Positions 53,606 through 64,000 of a stretch of DNA of 64,000 bases are shown here, in pieces; positions within the stretch are counted from its first letter, which is position 1, and every line of letters starts with the position of its first letter. Location of the stretch: positions 234,600,350 through 234,664,349 of the forward strand of contig CM066321.1 in assembly GCA_033807775.1 (NCBI GenBank). The letters run 5' to 3'. Both the position numbers and the translations under genes were made by a program. The DNA comes from Saussurea involucrata. Its lineage: Eukaryota; Streptophyta; Magnoliopsida; Asterales; Asteraceae. The notes under the pieces were generated by a model. The model searched no databases, was not told where the DNA came from, and saw nothing but the letters and a program-made list of their open reading frames with translations.

Positions 53606-53637
53606 CTGCAATCACAAAGAATTTAATTTCCAGGTAC
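53606..53637 (-). other. Candidate mini-intron / 3' splice site before protease (C)
   Basis: Minus strand: GTACCT directly after a TGG codon in AAATGG, then GGAAATTAAATT (contains the in-frame TAA) and CTTTGTGATTGCAG. 32 nt. Downstream protease is too decayed to test the frame. Confidence 0.4.
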
Positions 53638-53639
53638 CC

Positions 53640-55610
53640 ATTTTGAAGGTGGGTCCTTTTGGGTTAGAAGAAAAGGGTTGGTGTCACTTTAGATCAGTTC
53701 TTTCTTTCTGGCAGTCTTTGGCAAAATGAAAAGTAGCACCACAGATATAGAATTTTCTATGAGGAAAGATCCTTTTAGAAACTTGACATTTTTCCTTACT
53801 TTTGCTCAAGGAATTTGATGAGGTAACACAGAATTGGGGTGCAGCTCCTAAAATTCCTTTATCAAGATTTGGGAGGACAAAAATCTTTTCTTTTGAAATA
53901 GACAATTTGAGACACACAGAAGGAAAATCGGTAGGAGATGTCACACAGGTATTTTAAAAAAAAATTAAGGAATTTATTTTTCAGAAGGAATCAACACCCA
54001 AAAACTTTCATTTTTCAGAGTTAGAAAATATTTTGCATGAGTTAGAAGAGAAGGATGCATCATCTAAAGACAATAGATAAAGAATTAAATGCTTCAATCT
54101 TTTCAGCATCAGAGAGAGATAGAAATGGGTGTACCTGGTGAGGAGGGGAGACACTTAGCTGATACAAGAGCAGTTGAGGAGGTGTGGCCTTCTGAATCAT
54201 CCATGTTATTTATCTTGGCCATGAAACAGACATTTGAGGTGTCATTCGCTTTCAGATGTGGGTTCATCTGCCAAATCATGAGTTTTAGCAGGCAGACCCT
54301 TTGCATTTCTGACAAGTCTTTCATTTCTTTCCTTTTCTCTCTTGTGTTTTTCCTTGTATCTTTCAGCCCGGTCAGAATTTGCAGAAGAGAGGTGTTGGCT
54401 GAACTTTTGGGAATCAAATTTGGATCTTTCCGATTTTGAGGAAAATCGGCCTGAGGAAGCAGTTCTGGGTCTTTCAAAATGTTTACTTTTACACTCAGAA
54501 GCAAAATGACCCTTTTTACCACAGTTAAAACATTCCTCATTAGATTTGTCCAAACAAGAGTGTTTGGAGAGAGAAGAGGATGATTTTCTACCAAACTTAG
54601 ATTTTCCAGAAGAGAGATGAGATTTAGATTTAGAGTGCCCATCCAACATGACCATTTCATCAGATAATTTATCAACAGAAGTTTCCTCACATTCTTCCTT
54701 AGCATCACTAAGATATGCCTCTGAATGATCATTGGGATCTTCTTGACTATCATGGTCAGAGTCAGATGGGTAGGTGATTTTTGGTAAACACTTAGTCTTT
54801 TAGGAAGAGTCACTTAGGAGAGCAAGAGAAGAGTTCTTTGAAAACCTATGCAGTTTCGTCTGCTCATAGTTGAAAAGAGTTCCATAAAGAACAGTTAAGG
54901 GCATGAACTCAAGGTCCTTGGTAGTTTTGATGCAAGTACATATATTTTCCCAAAAATCTGGAAGACAATCCATGAACTTGCACAAGACTTCCTCATTATC
55001 ATAGACTCTGCCCAACAACTTAAGATCATTTAAAAGAGAGTTGAGGCGATTATAGAAGCTAGGAAGAGATTCTCCTTTTTCAAAAGCAAAGAGTTCATAA
55101 TTTCTAACAAGAGCAATCTTTCTGCTCTTTTTAACTTCATTTGTACCTTCGTTCAAAACACACGGAGTGGACCACATCTCTTTGGCAGTAGAGAGATTTA
55201 CCAGAGAGTGGTACACTTCATCAGGAAGAGAGAGAGCAATGATAGTTCTAACTTTAGAATCAAGAGACACAAGCCGTTTTTCCTCATCAGTGTATATCTT
55301 AGGATTTTTAAGAATGTAACGACCAGTAGCAGCAGATTTTTCTTCATCAGACGAATCATCAGAATTATCTTTCCATGGTTTCTTTACCAGGCCTCTGCGT
55401 TTCATAGCGAGCCCAAACTCTGGGGATGATGGGTCCCTCTTTGAGAATGGTTGGATATCTAGTATCCACTCCTTCCATGAACAGCATCATGCGGCTTTTC
55501 CACAAAGAGAAGTTGTTAGCATTGAACTTAGGAGGTTTTGAAATGGAGCCATTTTCAGAAAAATTATTTTGAAAAGAGTTTTCAACAGTAGAGAAAGAGG
55601 AGGCAGCCAT
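53640..55610 (-). pseudogene. gag: Gag of element C (decayed)
   Basis: Minus strand from ATG 55610 (MAASSFSTVENS): FSLWKSRMMLFMEGVDTR, frameshift near 55380, then TIIALSLPDEVYHSLVNL, LYGTLFNYEQTK, TAA near 54800, knuckle CFNCGKKGHFASEC (54535-54490), CFMAKINNMDD in another frame, and a second knuckle CGATFHFAKDC near 53720. Order matches element B's gag plus extension. Several frameshifts and an internal shortening make it non-coding now. Confidence 0.85.
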
Positions 55611-55640
55611 CGCAGATCAAGTTTATGGAATTAAACTTTC

Positions 55641-55653
55641 TGCTCTGATACCA
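55641..55653 (-). other. Primer binding site of element C
   Basis: TGGTATCAGAGCA on the minus strand, two bases from the LTR; tRNA-iMet complement. Confidence 0.95.
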
Positions 55654-55655
55654 CT

Positions 55656-56740
55656 TGTTAGTCCCAGATGGCTAACCAAGTATTGTAGAAGGGGGGGGGG
55701 GGGTTGAATACAATACTCAAAATTTTCACAATTTTAATTCTTTATATTGAAAATCTTTCAACAAGAATTACACATAGAAAACTTAAGACTGTTGCGGAAA
55801 AGAACAGATAAACTATTCTAACAATCTTACACAAAGTATACTAACAAAATAACTAAGAACACTTAGAACAAAGCTATAAAGTTTTTCAAGCAAACTGGAA
55901 ATTCTTGCACTTAGAGAAATCTTCCAGTTTGCGTAGAATATCAAGAGCACACAGTAATCTTCAAAGTCTCTCCAGATGTTTTTTTTTTGTTTCTGCATGG
56001 AGAGGCCTTCCTTTTATAGTGACAAGGAGTGTGTAAGCATGGAATGCTTGGGACACATGTCATCTTCACACTTGCTGAGGATGTTGACTTCTGGAGAGTT
56101 GTGAAGTCCTTGTCACCTTTCACAAGGTACAGTCAGAAGAGCCCATGCATGAGAAAAGAGCTTTGCATGGAAATGGATAATAAGACAAAATGTCACTTTA
56201 TCCATGTAGAAAATCTCTTCTCAATTTGTCTTCTAAAGATTGCACCACCGAAGGAAGCTTGGGATATGTGACACATCTTTGGAGAAAGCATCTTTGAAAC
56301 TTCTTTGAGATCCCACCGATGATAGCCTTGTGATATGTGACACATCTTTGAGATATGTGACATCATCTTTGGGATATGTGACATCATCTTTGGAGGAAAA
56401 ACATCTTTGAGACTTCTTTGAGATCCCACCGAAATTGGACTTCCATCGGTGGGATTCTTTGGCCGAAATAGAGAGAAATTTCGGTGGAGATGTGTCCACC
56501 GATGTGTGTGAACACCATCGGTGGACAATGACTTGTATGTGATGAGAAAAGATCTTTCACTTCCACAATGAGAGAATCTTCAATCTTGACTTTTGGTTGA
56601 TCTTTGACTTCACCAAACATTTGCTATCTTGTACAAGCCATTACAAAGAACCATGCATCCAAAATTTCTCTAAGTATAAAATGTTTTTCAAAGTATAAAA
56701 GGAGATCATGAGGTCATCTTCAAATCTTGATGACCCAACA
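55656..56740 (-). repeat. 5' LTR of element C (1085 bp)
   Basis: Near-identical to 49385-50487, one GATATGTGACATCATCTTTG unit shorter. Followed by GTAAG. Confidence 0.9.
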
Positions 56741-56745
56741 GTAAG

Positions 56746-57416
56746 AGTAGCAAACAAGTACCAAGATCAGTTTAAGAGAAGCAAGTGGGAAAATTAATAT
56801 ATGAAGCTAATTGCATTCACTGTATATATATAGATTGACACAAATCCCACATTTAAGGTATGATTTTCTCCATATTTTTTATTTATACTCACAAACTTAT
56901 CATAAGTTTTAGTTTTACTTATTATAAGTTTTAGTTTTAGTTTTAGTTTTACTTTAAGTTTTAGTTTTACTTATTATAAGAAGTTGGAACCTATAAAGTT
57001 TGCATCTTGATTGTTTCTTGTATTTTATTCTTAAAATCCCTGTTAAATCTCACATATTGGGAGAAAATGTTTTTTCCCTTCTTTAACTTTAAGTTACAAG
57101 CTAGGTTTGATTTTGTGTTGGCTGGAGGGAGATTGAATACTCTTTCACCTAACTTGAAATGTTTATTTCTTTTGAAGTTTACCTACTTGACTTGTTGCCA
57201 AATGATGTTTTTTGGAACACAAAAAAATATGTTGGATGTTAGAGCTCAATGTGTCATAACTATATTTCCTTTGTTGTCTAGATGTGGATGATTCAATGTT
57301 TTCGAGAAAGAGGAAGTGACATGAAAAATAATGATATAATATTAATAGTAAGATTTTTGTTTTATCTGTTGGAAAAATATATCAACTTTTGAAAACCATT
57401 AAAAATATGAAGCTCA
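56746..57416. other. AT-rich non-coding DNA (Helitron interior)
   Basis: Includes repeats of TTTTAGTTTTACTTATTATA (56900-56980). The 94-codon frame near 57007-57291 has no known motif. Confidence 0.4.
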
Positions 57417-57540
57417 AGCTCAAGAACATGATAATGACAATGATCCTCGTAGTGCTTTTGAGGTGTTTGATGCACCTAAGAATGGACTCATCTCTGCTAA
57501 AGAGTTACAAAATGTGCTCTTGTATTTAGCAATTCTTTGA
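57417..57540 (+). pseudogene. EF-hand (calmodulin-like) gene fragment
   Basis: Open frame AQEHDNDNDPRSAFEVFDAP followed by KNGLISAKELQNVLLYLAIL-stop. FEVFDAPKNGLISAKEL matches the helix-loop-helix of calmodulin-like proteins. The 12-residue loop is DAPKNGLISAKE, with the invariant Asp1, Gly6, Ile8 and Glu12, but Pro at position 3, so calcium binding would be weak. One half of an EF-hand pair only, with no start. Probably captured by the Helitron. Confidence 0.6.
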
Positions 57541-57688
57541 TTCGAAATTGGTGTTAACATTGAAATTGGTCTTAAACTCCCTAATTTAGTCGGAATAGTT
57601 GTAATGGTTTTCGAATGACCTCGAGTTCTTGTGAGTACAATTTATCTTAATTATTTTAGGTTTCTGTTTATCAAGGTTGACAAGACAA

Positions 57689-57876
57689 AACCACAAGGGT
57701 TGTGGCGTATTGGTTAAGGCCCTTGGGGATGTGGTGGAATATTCTATTTGCTCAGGGTTCTAATCCGGGCGTACACAACAATTGTGGTCGCTGAGCTTTA
57801 ATCAGAGCTGATGTCTTACAGTCATAATTTGCCAAATGATTAGTCTAGGCATAGCCTAGGATACTCTTCCAAAAAA
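57689..57876 (+). mobile_element. tRNA-derived SINE (188 bp) with perfect 16 bp target duplication
   Basis: Box A TGGCGTATTGGTTAAGG (57703-57719) and box B GGTTCTAATCC (57756-57766) form a pol III promoter. The 3' end is an A run. AAGGTTGACAAGACAA flanks both ends (57673-57688, 57877-57892), as left by LINE-type insertion. Non-coding; transcribed by RNA polymerase III and mobilised in trans in active families. Confidence 0.85.
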
Positions 57877-58619
57877 AAGGTTGACAAGACAATTTGTACG
57901 GTTATTAAGTTTACAATTCAAAATTAATTATTATACTTATTAATAATTCTATTTGATGTTTGATAATTAAAGGTTAATTTTTATCGTTATCAATAATTAA
58001 TTTTTGATGTATGATACCAATAAGTAATAATTAATGTTTGATGTGTGATAATTTTTATGCTTTAGGTTTTTGAAGTATGAAAATTGTTTTTTCATCAATA
58101 ATTGATCAGATAAACAATCATATTTTGATTAACATCCAATTATACATAGAGTTGCAATAGTATTCGTAAGTATTTACTAGAAAATACTTAGTAAACGATA
58201 AATTTTCAGTCAGTACTTACCTAGACCACCCTATTATCAAACGAATAAGCGTCTCAAAGAGAATGAGGTCTAGCGCCCCATCGAGAAAGAGCAATATGTG
58301 TAGATTTGATAGTGAGAAAAGCAAGGGCAGCGAGAATGACCGCAGAGAACAAGGCGAGGAAGCTTGCCAACTATTCCAATCCCCAAGAACCTCTGAGTTA
58401 GGTTTGATAACATCCCTAAGACGCTTCGCTTACCAAATGTTCAGTCGTTAAAACATGTTAATCTTGAATTTATATATTAGTCTATTTGCAATTCAAAATT
58501 TAAGAAAAACATAAAAGTAAAATCGAGGAGGATAAAGAATAGAACAAACATAATTAAAGGTTCGAGTTCTCGGTTTTCAACATCAAGATAATCCGCTGTA
58601 ACGCGCGGGTACATCACTA

Positions 58620-58620
<1 letters not shown>

Positions 58621-58673
<53 letters not shown>
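58621..58673. repeat. (TA)n(GA)n microsatellite
   Basis: About 36 bases of TA repeat followed by GA repeat, directly after the Helitron-like CTAG terminus. Confidence 0.95.
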
Positions 58674-58675
<2 letters not shown>

Positions 58676-58905
58676 GCTCCGTAAAATGCAAACCTTGCAT
58701 TTGTTGCACCCCTTACAAACCACAGTCTGCATATGTGCAGACTGATTCTGCATATATGCATATGAATACGTGCAAAAATATACATATAATGGACATACAT
58801 TCATATGAGACAATGCATATATGCAGAACCAGTCTGCACATATGCAGACTGTGGTTTGTAAGGGGTGCAACAAATACATGGTTTGTATTTGATTTGTACC
58901 CTATA
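58674..58905. mobile_element. Hairpin MITE, about 85 bp inverted arms
   Basis: CATTTGTTGCACCCCTTACA and AAACCACAGTCTGCATATGT on the left are repeated inverted on the right (ACATATGCAGACTGTGGTTT, TGTAAGGGGTGCAACAAAT). Near-perfect stem around a loop of about 25 bases. Minus-strand frames of 98-107 codons over it are shadows of the palindrome. Confidence 0.75.
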
Positions 58906-58927
58906 TATATATAATTACAACTAGAAT

Positions 58928-58928
<1 letters not shown>

Positions 58929-58972
<44 letters not shown>
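58929..58972. repeat. (TA)n microsatellite
   Basis: About 42 bases of pure TA repeat. Confidence 0.95.
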
Positions 58973-58973
<1 letters not shown>

Positions 58974-59106
58974 CTGAAAATATGAGTACATTACAACAAT
59001 CAAATTTATGAACGAGCACATTACAACAATCAAGTTATAAAAATATGAGTAAACTTACCCAAAGAATTACCAAACATGCATATTGCTCATGGTGAGAAAC
59101 CTATTT

Positions 59107-60513
59107 TGACTTCACTTTTGGTCTCTAACGTTTATAAATTTCAACACTTTTCGTCCCTCAAAACTCGGATATGGACCCTAATGTATGTATTTTGGCTTGG
59201 TTTTCATTCCTTTCACTAACGGCCATTAACTTTTAATATGAACTTTTTGCAAACTTTCTTTATTTTTACCATTTTTCAAACCATATGGACCAAATCTGTA
59301 ATTTACTCTAAACTATATTTATATTTACATTTTATGTATTTATATACTTATATTTTTTAAATTTATGTTTTATAAATTATATTGAATATTTGTATTTTAT
59401 ATATTTGTATTTATAATTAACATATACATTTATATTACAATTTTTTTATATTATATATTTTATTAATTATAATTAACATATTACATGTATATTTATTGTA
59501 TTTTTATATTTTATGTATTTATAAATTTTACTATGTTTATTTTTTATAAAAATTAAAATTTATATTGTATGTATTTCAACATTCTATCTATGCCATTTGT
59601 ATATTGATTTGGTTTAGCGTTTGTATTTATAAATTATTTATATTTTATATATTTAAAAGTTATACTCTATTTATTTTCTACGAAATTTATTTTGTATTTG
59701 TATTTATATTTATATTTTATGTATTTGAACCTTCCATCTATTCAATTTGTATGTTGATTAGATTTAGCATTTGTATATTAATTTGTATATATTTGAACCT
59801 CCACATACCCTATTTATGCAAATGATTTGATTTAGTATTTGTGGCATAAATTTTAAATTATTTATAAACTAAAGATCAAAACTTTAATATGTAAGTCACA
59901 ACTTTGTATAGTTTTATGACAAAGTTTATGATATAAACGCTAAATCAAATGAATATACAAATTGCATAGATGGAATGTTCAAATACATATAAAGTATAAA
60001 TTTAAATACAAAATAAATTTTGTAAAAGATAAATATAGTATAATTTATAAATATATAATTTAAAAAATACAATAAATATAAATGTATATTTTAATTATAA
60101 ATATAAAAATATGTAATATATAAAAAGATATAAATATAAATGTGTATGTTAATTATAAATACAAACATATGAATACAAATATACAAAATATAATATATAA
60201 TTTAATTTAAAAAAATATAATTTATAAAATATAAGTACAAAAAATATAAGTATATAATACATAAAGTGTAAATATGAATATAGTTTAGAGTATAAGTTAC
60301 AGGTTTGGTTCATATGGTTTGAAAAATGGTAAAAATAAAGAAAGTTTACAAAAAGATCATATTTAATGGAAAAAGTTAACGGCTCTTTAGTGAGAGGGAC
60401 GAAAACCAAGCAAAAATACATACATTAGGGACCATATCCGAGTTTCTAAAGGTGAGGAATGAAAAGTGTTGAAATTTACAAATGTTAGGGACCAAAAGTG
60501 AAGTTTGGTGAAT
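59107..60513. mobile_element. 1.4 kb palindromic (foldback) element
   Basis: Arms of about 200 bp (59110-59320 and 60283-60510) are inverted: TTCACTTTTGGTCTCTAACG against TTCACTTTTGGTCCCTAACA, TGGACCCTAATGTATGTATT against TGGTCCCTAATGTATGTATT. The AT-rich interior is also self-complementary (59718-59770 with 59935-59990), so the whole piece can fold on itself with a centre near 59820-59900. No coding frame. Confidence 0.8.
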
Positions 60514-63400
60514 ATAGATATTTTTTGTAAGTTGGGGATGAATCCATTGTATTATTCCAAAAAAGATTGATCAATACTCTCATTTTTCTATATCATTTTG
60601 AACCAATTATATGAAAAAGGATTGATAAATAAAACTTGTTAATTAATTATATATTAAAAGAACAACCACCGAGTATCTCATAAAATAACTTTATATCAAA
60701 TGTAATACTAATTAATTTTTACTAGTTTAATATCTAATACTAATCGATCAACTTACTTAATTTCAATATTTTCTGAAATGTTATTTTTAAGATACATTTC
60801 ATTTTTGAATATCAAATTCTTGCATGATATCTTTTAGACACTTGGTATAATAAGAGTTTTTTCATGGTATAAAATATGAAAATGTAAAAAAGAGTGAATA
60901 GTACAAATTCATTTTATTTCAAATAAAACACATAGTTTGACTTACGGACACATTCCATCAAATAGATCCTAGCAATGATTCTATCTTAGAAAACGATGAT
61001 CTATAAGATCTTTCACACATCATACAGTGAAAGGTTCATCAGGTGAGGCTTGGATTAAGGATTTGTATGCACAATAATAGGGTCGTTGATTACAGCTATT
61101 GTTATTGCTCTTCTCTTTAACAAATACAATGCAACTCCAGATCCTTACGTCTTCTTTTCAATATCTCGATTGTTTGTTTGGATGTTCTCTCAATGTAGAA
61201 ACCTTCTCCTAATATGACCTGGATATGACTAATGAAGTCCAAACATTTGTTATCGTAGTTTGCTTTCATATTGTAAAATAAAAAACATAGATCGTTGAAT
61301 TGTTTTTGAAGTTTGCTTTCATAATAACCTATACCTCCCAAGTTCAAATTTCTAAACCGTTGGTGTGGTTTCTTACGTATAAATTCTAGCCAATTACTAA
61401 TAAAGAAATAAATCATAGGGAATCACACAGCATTAAATACTTTGGTAAATTAAGAAGAAAATGCAAAAAAAAGGAAACTCCTTTGTGTGTGCTTTCATGC
61501 CCGAGTGATAGAGAAATCAAGATATTTGGAAAATTTATCAACTTTTATTAGCTAAAACACATAAATACAAAAATAGGTTAACATCGATACTTTTTGTACA
61601 CCAAAAAGTGGAACAAATGAATCAACCCAGATTAGGAATTTTTATACCTATAGCAAAAGAGTTCAACAAGTACTTCGTCGAGGAAAGTCTTATTTCTATC
61701 AATTCAATACTCGTTGACTGTTCTTCTATGATACATGTTTCCAAATAAATCCAACTGGTTTCTTTTGCAAGAAAACCATCAATCGAGCAATTCGTGCTGC
61801 TATTTTCACCTTCATAATCATTGAAACACTACAACCCATGAAATTCAAAGTGATCAACAGTAAGATCTAAGAATTAATCAACTAAAGTAAGAAGCAAGAA
61901 TGGAGTATGTTACTACAATACTACCTCGGTGGCTTTGTCACTGTGTGTCGTGCTGGTGGTGCAGTGGTGGCTGACGAAGGAAATAGTGGAAAACCATAGT
62001 CCACAGCGGCGACCGTAGTTTCTGGAAGATGATGGCGGAAGACCCCAATTGAAAAAAAAAATTATTAAACTAAAGTTGTATACAAAGAAACCAAATTGCA
62101 TTCCGTACAATCTTGTACCAGCCTCATAACCATTCAATCCAAGATCACTTTCATAGTAAACAATAGAATTGGAAAGAAGATGTAGAACACATAAAAATAG
62201 AAATTACATAGCACAAAGAACACCCATGAGCAATCAAGAAAAAAACTAAAAAACATACACAAAGAACCAAATGCTCGTAGTCGTGATCCATTTATCAAAA
62301 GAAAACCATGAATCGTAGAACTACATTATTAACTAAGAGTTATAAAATGATAAACGTGAACTAAGACTTATGCTTTCATCTTTCCACCCATATTTTCATT
62401 GAAAATCCTATTGTTCTTGCTGCATACATAATAGAATAAATCACAAATCATTAAGTGGCCTTTTATTAAACGTTTACCCTGTAAGCGTGTACCGGGTCAT
62501 TTACCTTACCCAAGGAACATGATGGTGACGGCTCTGACCAGATAAACGCTTACCAGGTAAATTGTTGCATATGATATCGTTTCGATGGACTACAATCTTA
62601 CCCGATAAAGTAAGATGTGTAACCAAGAATCAACCTACTGGCCATCACCAAAACCTTAATTTTGAATTTCCTACTCCATAATTCTCTATAGGTTGTTCTA
62701 TTGGTATAATTGATCACCAAAACTTGTATAAAAAAAGGCTACAAAAAACAAAAATACGACGTACAATAAATGGGTAATACCCATTTTTACAAAAGGATAC
62801 TAGCTACCTAAATGCTTAGGGAAAAAACCAACCAATGTCCATATAAAGGCACACTAAATGCTTCTCATTGGTAGAAATCAATATTTGGGCTCGGGACTGA
62901 TTTTTGGCCATATCTAGTTACCATATTAAAAAACTTAAAAGGCTAATCCAATGAGAACTCTTTACAAAAACCAAATAATTTTTAAAACCATACCAATAAG
63001 GCCCATATCAGCAGCAGAATTTTTGAAGTAAATCTCAACAACACGGAAGGCCAACTCTCCGATAAGCTTCAGACGTACAAAGGAACTACACAACACATCA
63101 AGAACAGAGTAATTCAAAAGAGATTTAGGCAGGAATTAATGCAATATTAGTCGATGGATTAAGCGACCTAAAATTAACAACAACTTAAGCTACAACGAAT
63201 TTACACCATATTAAAGAAACATAGCATACCCATTTTTATGGTGATTTCTTTACAAGGAAACATAACATTCTCACTTTCTAATGTATAATCCAGTTTAACA
63301 AAAGTATTAGCACTTGTGTAATTCTTTGGGTGTTTCCTGTATTTTGAAAATAGCATTTGATCGATATATAAACCTGAAACATTTGATACCTAGAAAAACC
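60514..63400. other. AT-rich DNA without a recognised gene
   Basis: Minus-strand frames at 61416-61117 (99 codons, MIYFFISNWLEF...) and 62137-61913 have no motif I recognise. The first has ordinary amino-acid composition and could be an exon of an unknown gene. No repeats or termini stand out apart from CATTTGATAC/CTGGAAAA units near the right end. Confidence 0.35.
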
Positions 63401-63401
63401 A

Positions 63402-63535
63402 TAGCATTTGAAACCTGGAAAAAGTACCAGCAAGATTTGATCCAAATAAGAGCAACAAAACATATGTATTAGAGAAAAAAACATAGCATTTGATACCTGG
63501 AAAAAATACCAACAACATTTGATCCAAATAAGAGC
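63402..63535. repeat. 80 bp tandem duplication
   Basis: CATAGCATTTGAAACCTGGA...TTTGATCCAAATAAGAGC at 63402-63455 recurs at 63482-63535 with about five changes. Confidence 0.8.
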
Positions 63536-63594
63536 TGAATAGAAACTCAAAATAGAAATACCATACCGTAAAAAGAAGCATATTGAGTATTAAA

Positions 63595-63777
63595 CCTCCA
63601 TTAAGCCAAAGAACAACCGGCTTGGAAGCAGGATCCTAAACAGCCTCGGGCAACCAGTAAAACAGAGCTACTCTTGATTCACGGTTACATAGTCAACAAC
63701 ATAATGTGCAAAGTCGACATTGAAACTTTGACCAATAGCATCCGAATAAGCAATGCTCCTTAACCACAACCCTCTTT
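63595..63777 (-). pseudogene. Serine carboxypeptidase-like (SCPL) gene fragment
   Basis: Minus strand: IGQSFNVDFAHYVVDYVTVN, then after a frameshift ALFYWLPEAV-stop-DPASKPVVLWLNGG, followed by GTTTAA, a possible donor after the LNGG codons as in SCPL genes. This is the N-terminal substrate-side segment of the S10 peptidase/acyltransferase fold, just before the oxyanion PGCSS motif, which is missing here. The TAG fits CAG-to-TAG. No later SCPL exons were found in the window. Confidence 0.65.
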
Positions 63778-64000
63778 TGCCATATCCTTCTGTTAGAAAA
63801 CAAAACCCTAATTACAAGATTTGAACCTGCAAACCTGTAATCTGAGAGACATTAAGGTGGAAAATAAATAAAAAGACGATCATACCTGAGTTTGGATTTT
63901 GGATTTTGGATTGCTGTTTCGATTCTTACCTTGAAAACCGTCCAAACAATGACAAATACATTTTTATTGTATAAAAATAGCAATTCTAGTGCCTGAATTT
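63778..64000 (-). other. Possible 5' flank of the SCPL remnant
   Basis: Minus strand holds splice-like sites (CCAAACTCAG|GTATGATC near 63888 and CTCTCAG near 63846) and AGGGTTTTGTTTTCTAAC. This may be untranslated leader and intron sequence; not testable by eye. Confidence 0.25.

Larger units (their letters stand above)
49385..56740 (-). mobile_element. Element C: pol-deleted Sirevirus with young LTRs
   Basis: LTRs 49385-50487 and 55656-56740 with a perfect 5 bp target duplication GTAAG (49380-49384, 56741-56745). Minus-oriented. Interior: decayed gag, no integrase, RT and RNase H fragments fused by deletions, no env-like gene, a cluster of PPT boxes and two arrays of CCACCGA boxes. The LTRs differ by about six substitutions plus one 22 bp repeat unit, so it inserted recently although it cannot encode pol. 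Confidence 0.95.
49287..58620 (+). mobile_element. Probable non-autonomous Helitron, invaded by element C
   Basis: 5' end A|TCTATACTACTTTATTAAAG at 49287; 3' end CCGCTGTAACGCGCGGGTAC...CTAG|T at 58620 with a CCGC/GCGG hairpin 10-15 bases before CTAG. These termini and the A/T flanks are the Helitron hallmarks. Without element C the length is about 2 kb. It carries an EF-hand gene fragment, consistent with gene capture, and a SINE. No Rep/helicase is present. Pairing of these two ends is inferred. Confidence 0.4.

Noticed and set aside
54109..54813. 234-codon Leu/Lys-rich frame in element C
   Set aside because: Alternative frame of the decayed gag; only its last part (CFMAKINNMDD) is the genuine frame after a shift.
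57417..57540. Functional calmodulin-like gene
   Set aside because: Only half an EF-hand pair, no start codon, Pro in the calcium loop, surrounded by stops.
57689..57766. Functional tRNA gene
   Set aside because: Box A and B are present but no cloverleaf forms; the target duplications and A tail identify a SINE.
58477..59033. Tyr/Ile-rich frames over TA repeats
   Set aside because: Shadows of microsatellites and of the hairpin MITE.
61117..61416. 99-codon minus-strand frame as a gene
   Set aside because: No recognisable motif, no clear gene context; kept only as a remark.

Overview
The window is plant nuclear DNA made almost entirely of transposable elements, with no intact host gene. The evidence is LTR retrotransposons primed by initiator tRNA-Met, Sirevirus-type Ty1/copia hallmarks, MULE, PIF/Harbinger and Helitron-like elements, a tRNA-derived SINE, and a serine carboxypeptidase-like gene remnant. 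An Asteraceae-like dicot is plausible but is only an impression; the sequence does not prove it.

Layout. 1-1822: two nested copies of Sirevirus family B, in opposite orientations and cut by the window edge. 1823-4097: a Ty3-type LTR fragment, small hairpin repeats and a MITE. 4103-17991: element A, a complete 13.9 kb env-like-containing Sirevirus (+ strand) with 276 bp LTRs and a perfect 5 bp target duplication (CAAGG). 17997-20664: repeats, a hairpin MITE, microsatellites and non-coding DNA. 20674-33937: a MULE with long terminal inverted repeats and a near-perfect 9 bp target duplication. Its minus-strand transposase gene is split by element D (24267-32555), a young LTR element with 2.13 kb LTRs and no recognisable protein. 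34034-46247: element B (- strand), a nearly complete env-like-containing Sirevirus with a truncated 3' LTR. 46246-49284: a short inverted repeat, a PIF/Harbinger fragment nested in a Tourist-like MITE, and AT-rich tandem repeats. 49287-58620: a probable Helitron carrying an EF-hand gene fragment and a SINE, invaded by element C (49385-56740, - strand), a pol-deleted Sirevirus with young LTRs and a perfect GTAAG duplication. 58621-64000: hairpin elements, including a 1.4 kb palindrome, and a carboxypeptidase-like pseudogene fragment.

The coding parts follow the retroelement order gag - protease/integrase - reverse transcriptase/RNase H - env-like. Three features recur across families and are the most interesting part of the window. 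(1) Immediately upstream of protease, all three Sirevirus families (A, B, C) carry the same module: Trp codon, GTACC, an in-frame TAA, a pyrimidine-rich stretch and TTGCAG. It looks like a miniature intron or 3' splice site. In A and B, removing it deletes the stop and leaves protease in frame with the upstream ORF. (2) The env-like genes are preceded by good splice acceptors, one with a perfect TACTAAC branch-point motif, and the B gene has a predicted internal intron. Together these suggest retrovirus-like splicing. (3) The env-like proteins of A and B share an N-terminal domain, have bipartite nuclear-localisation-like basic motifs, and show no signal peptide or membrane segment, so 'envelope' is doubtful.

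Every coding region is damaged by stops or frameshifts. Most nonsense codons are one C-to-T change from Gln or Arg codons, as expected from decay of methylated cytosines. All reading was done by eye. Boundaries of ancient elements are approximate, and coordinates of frameshifts are good to about 10-30 bases.
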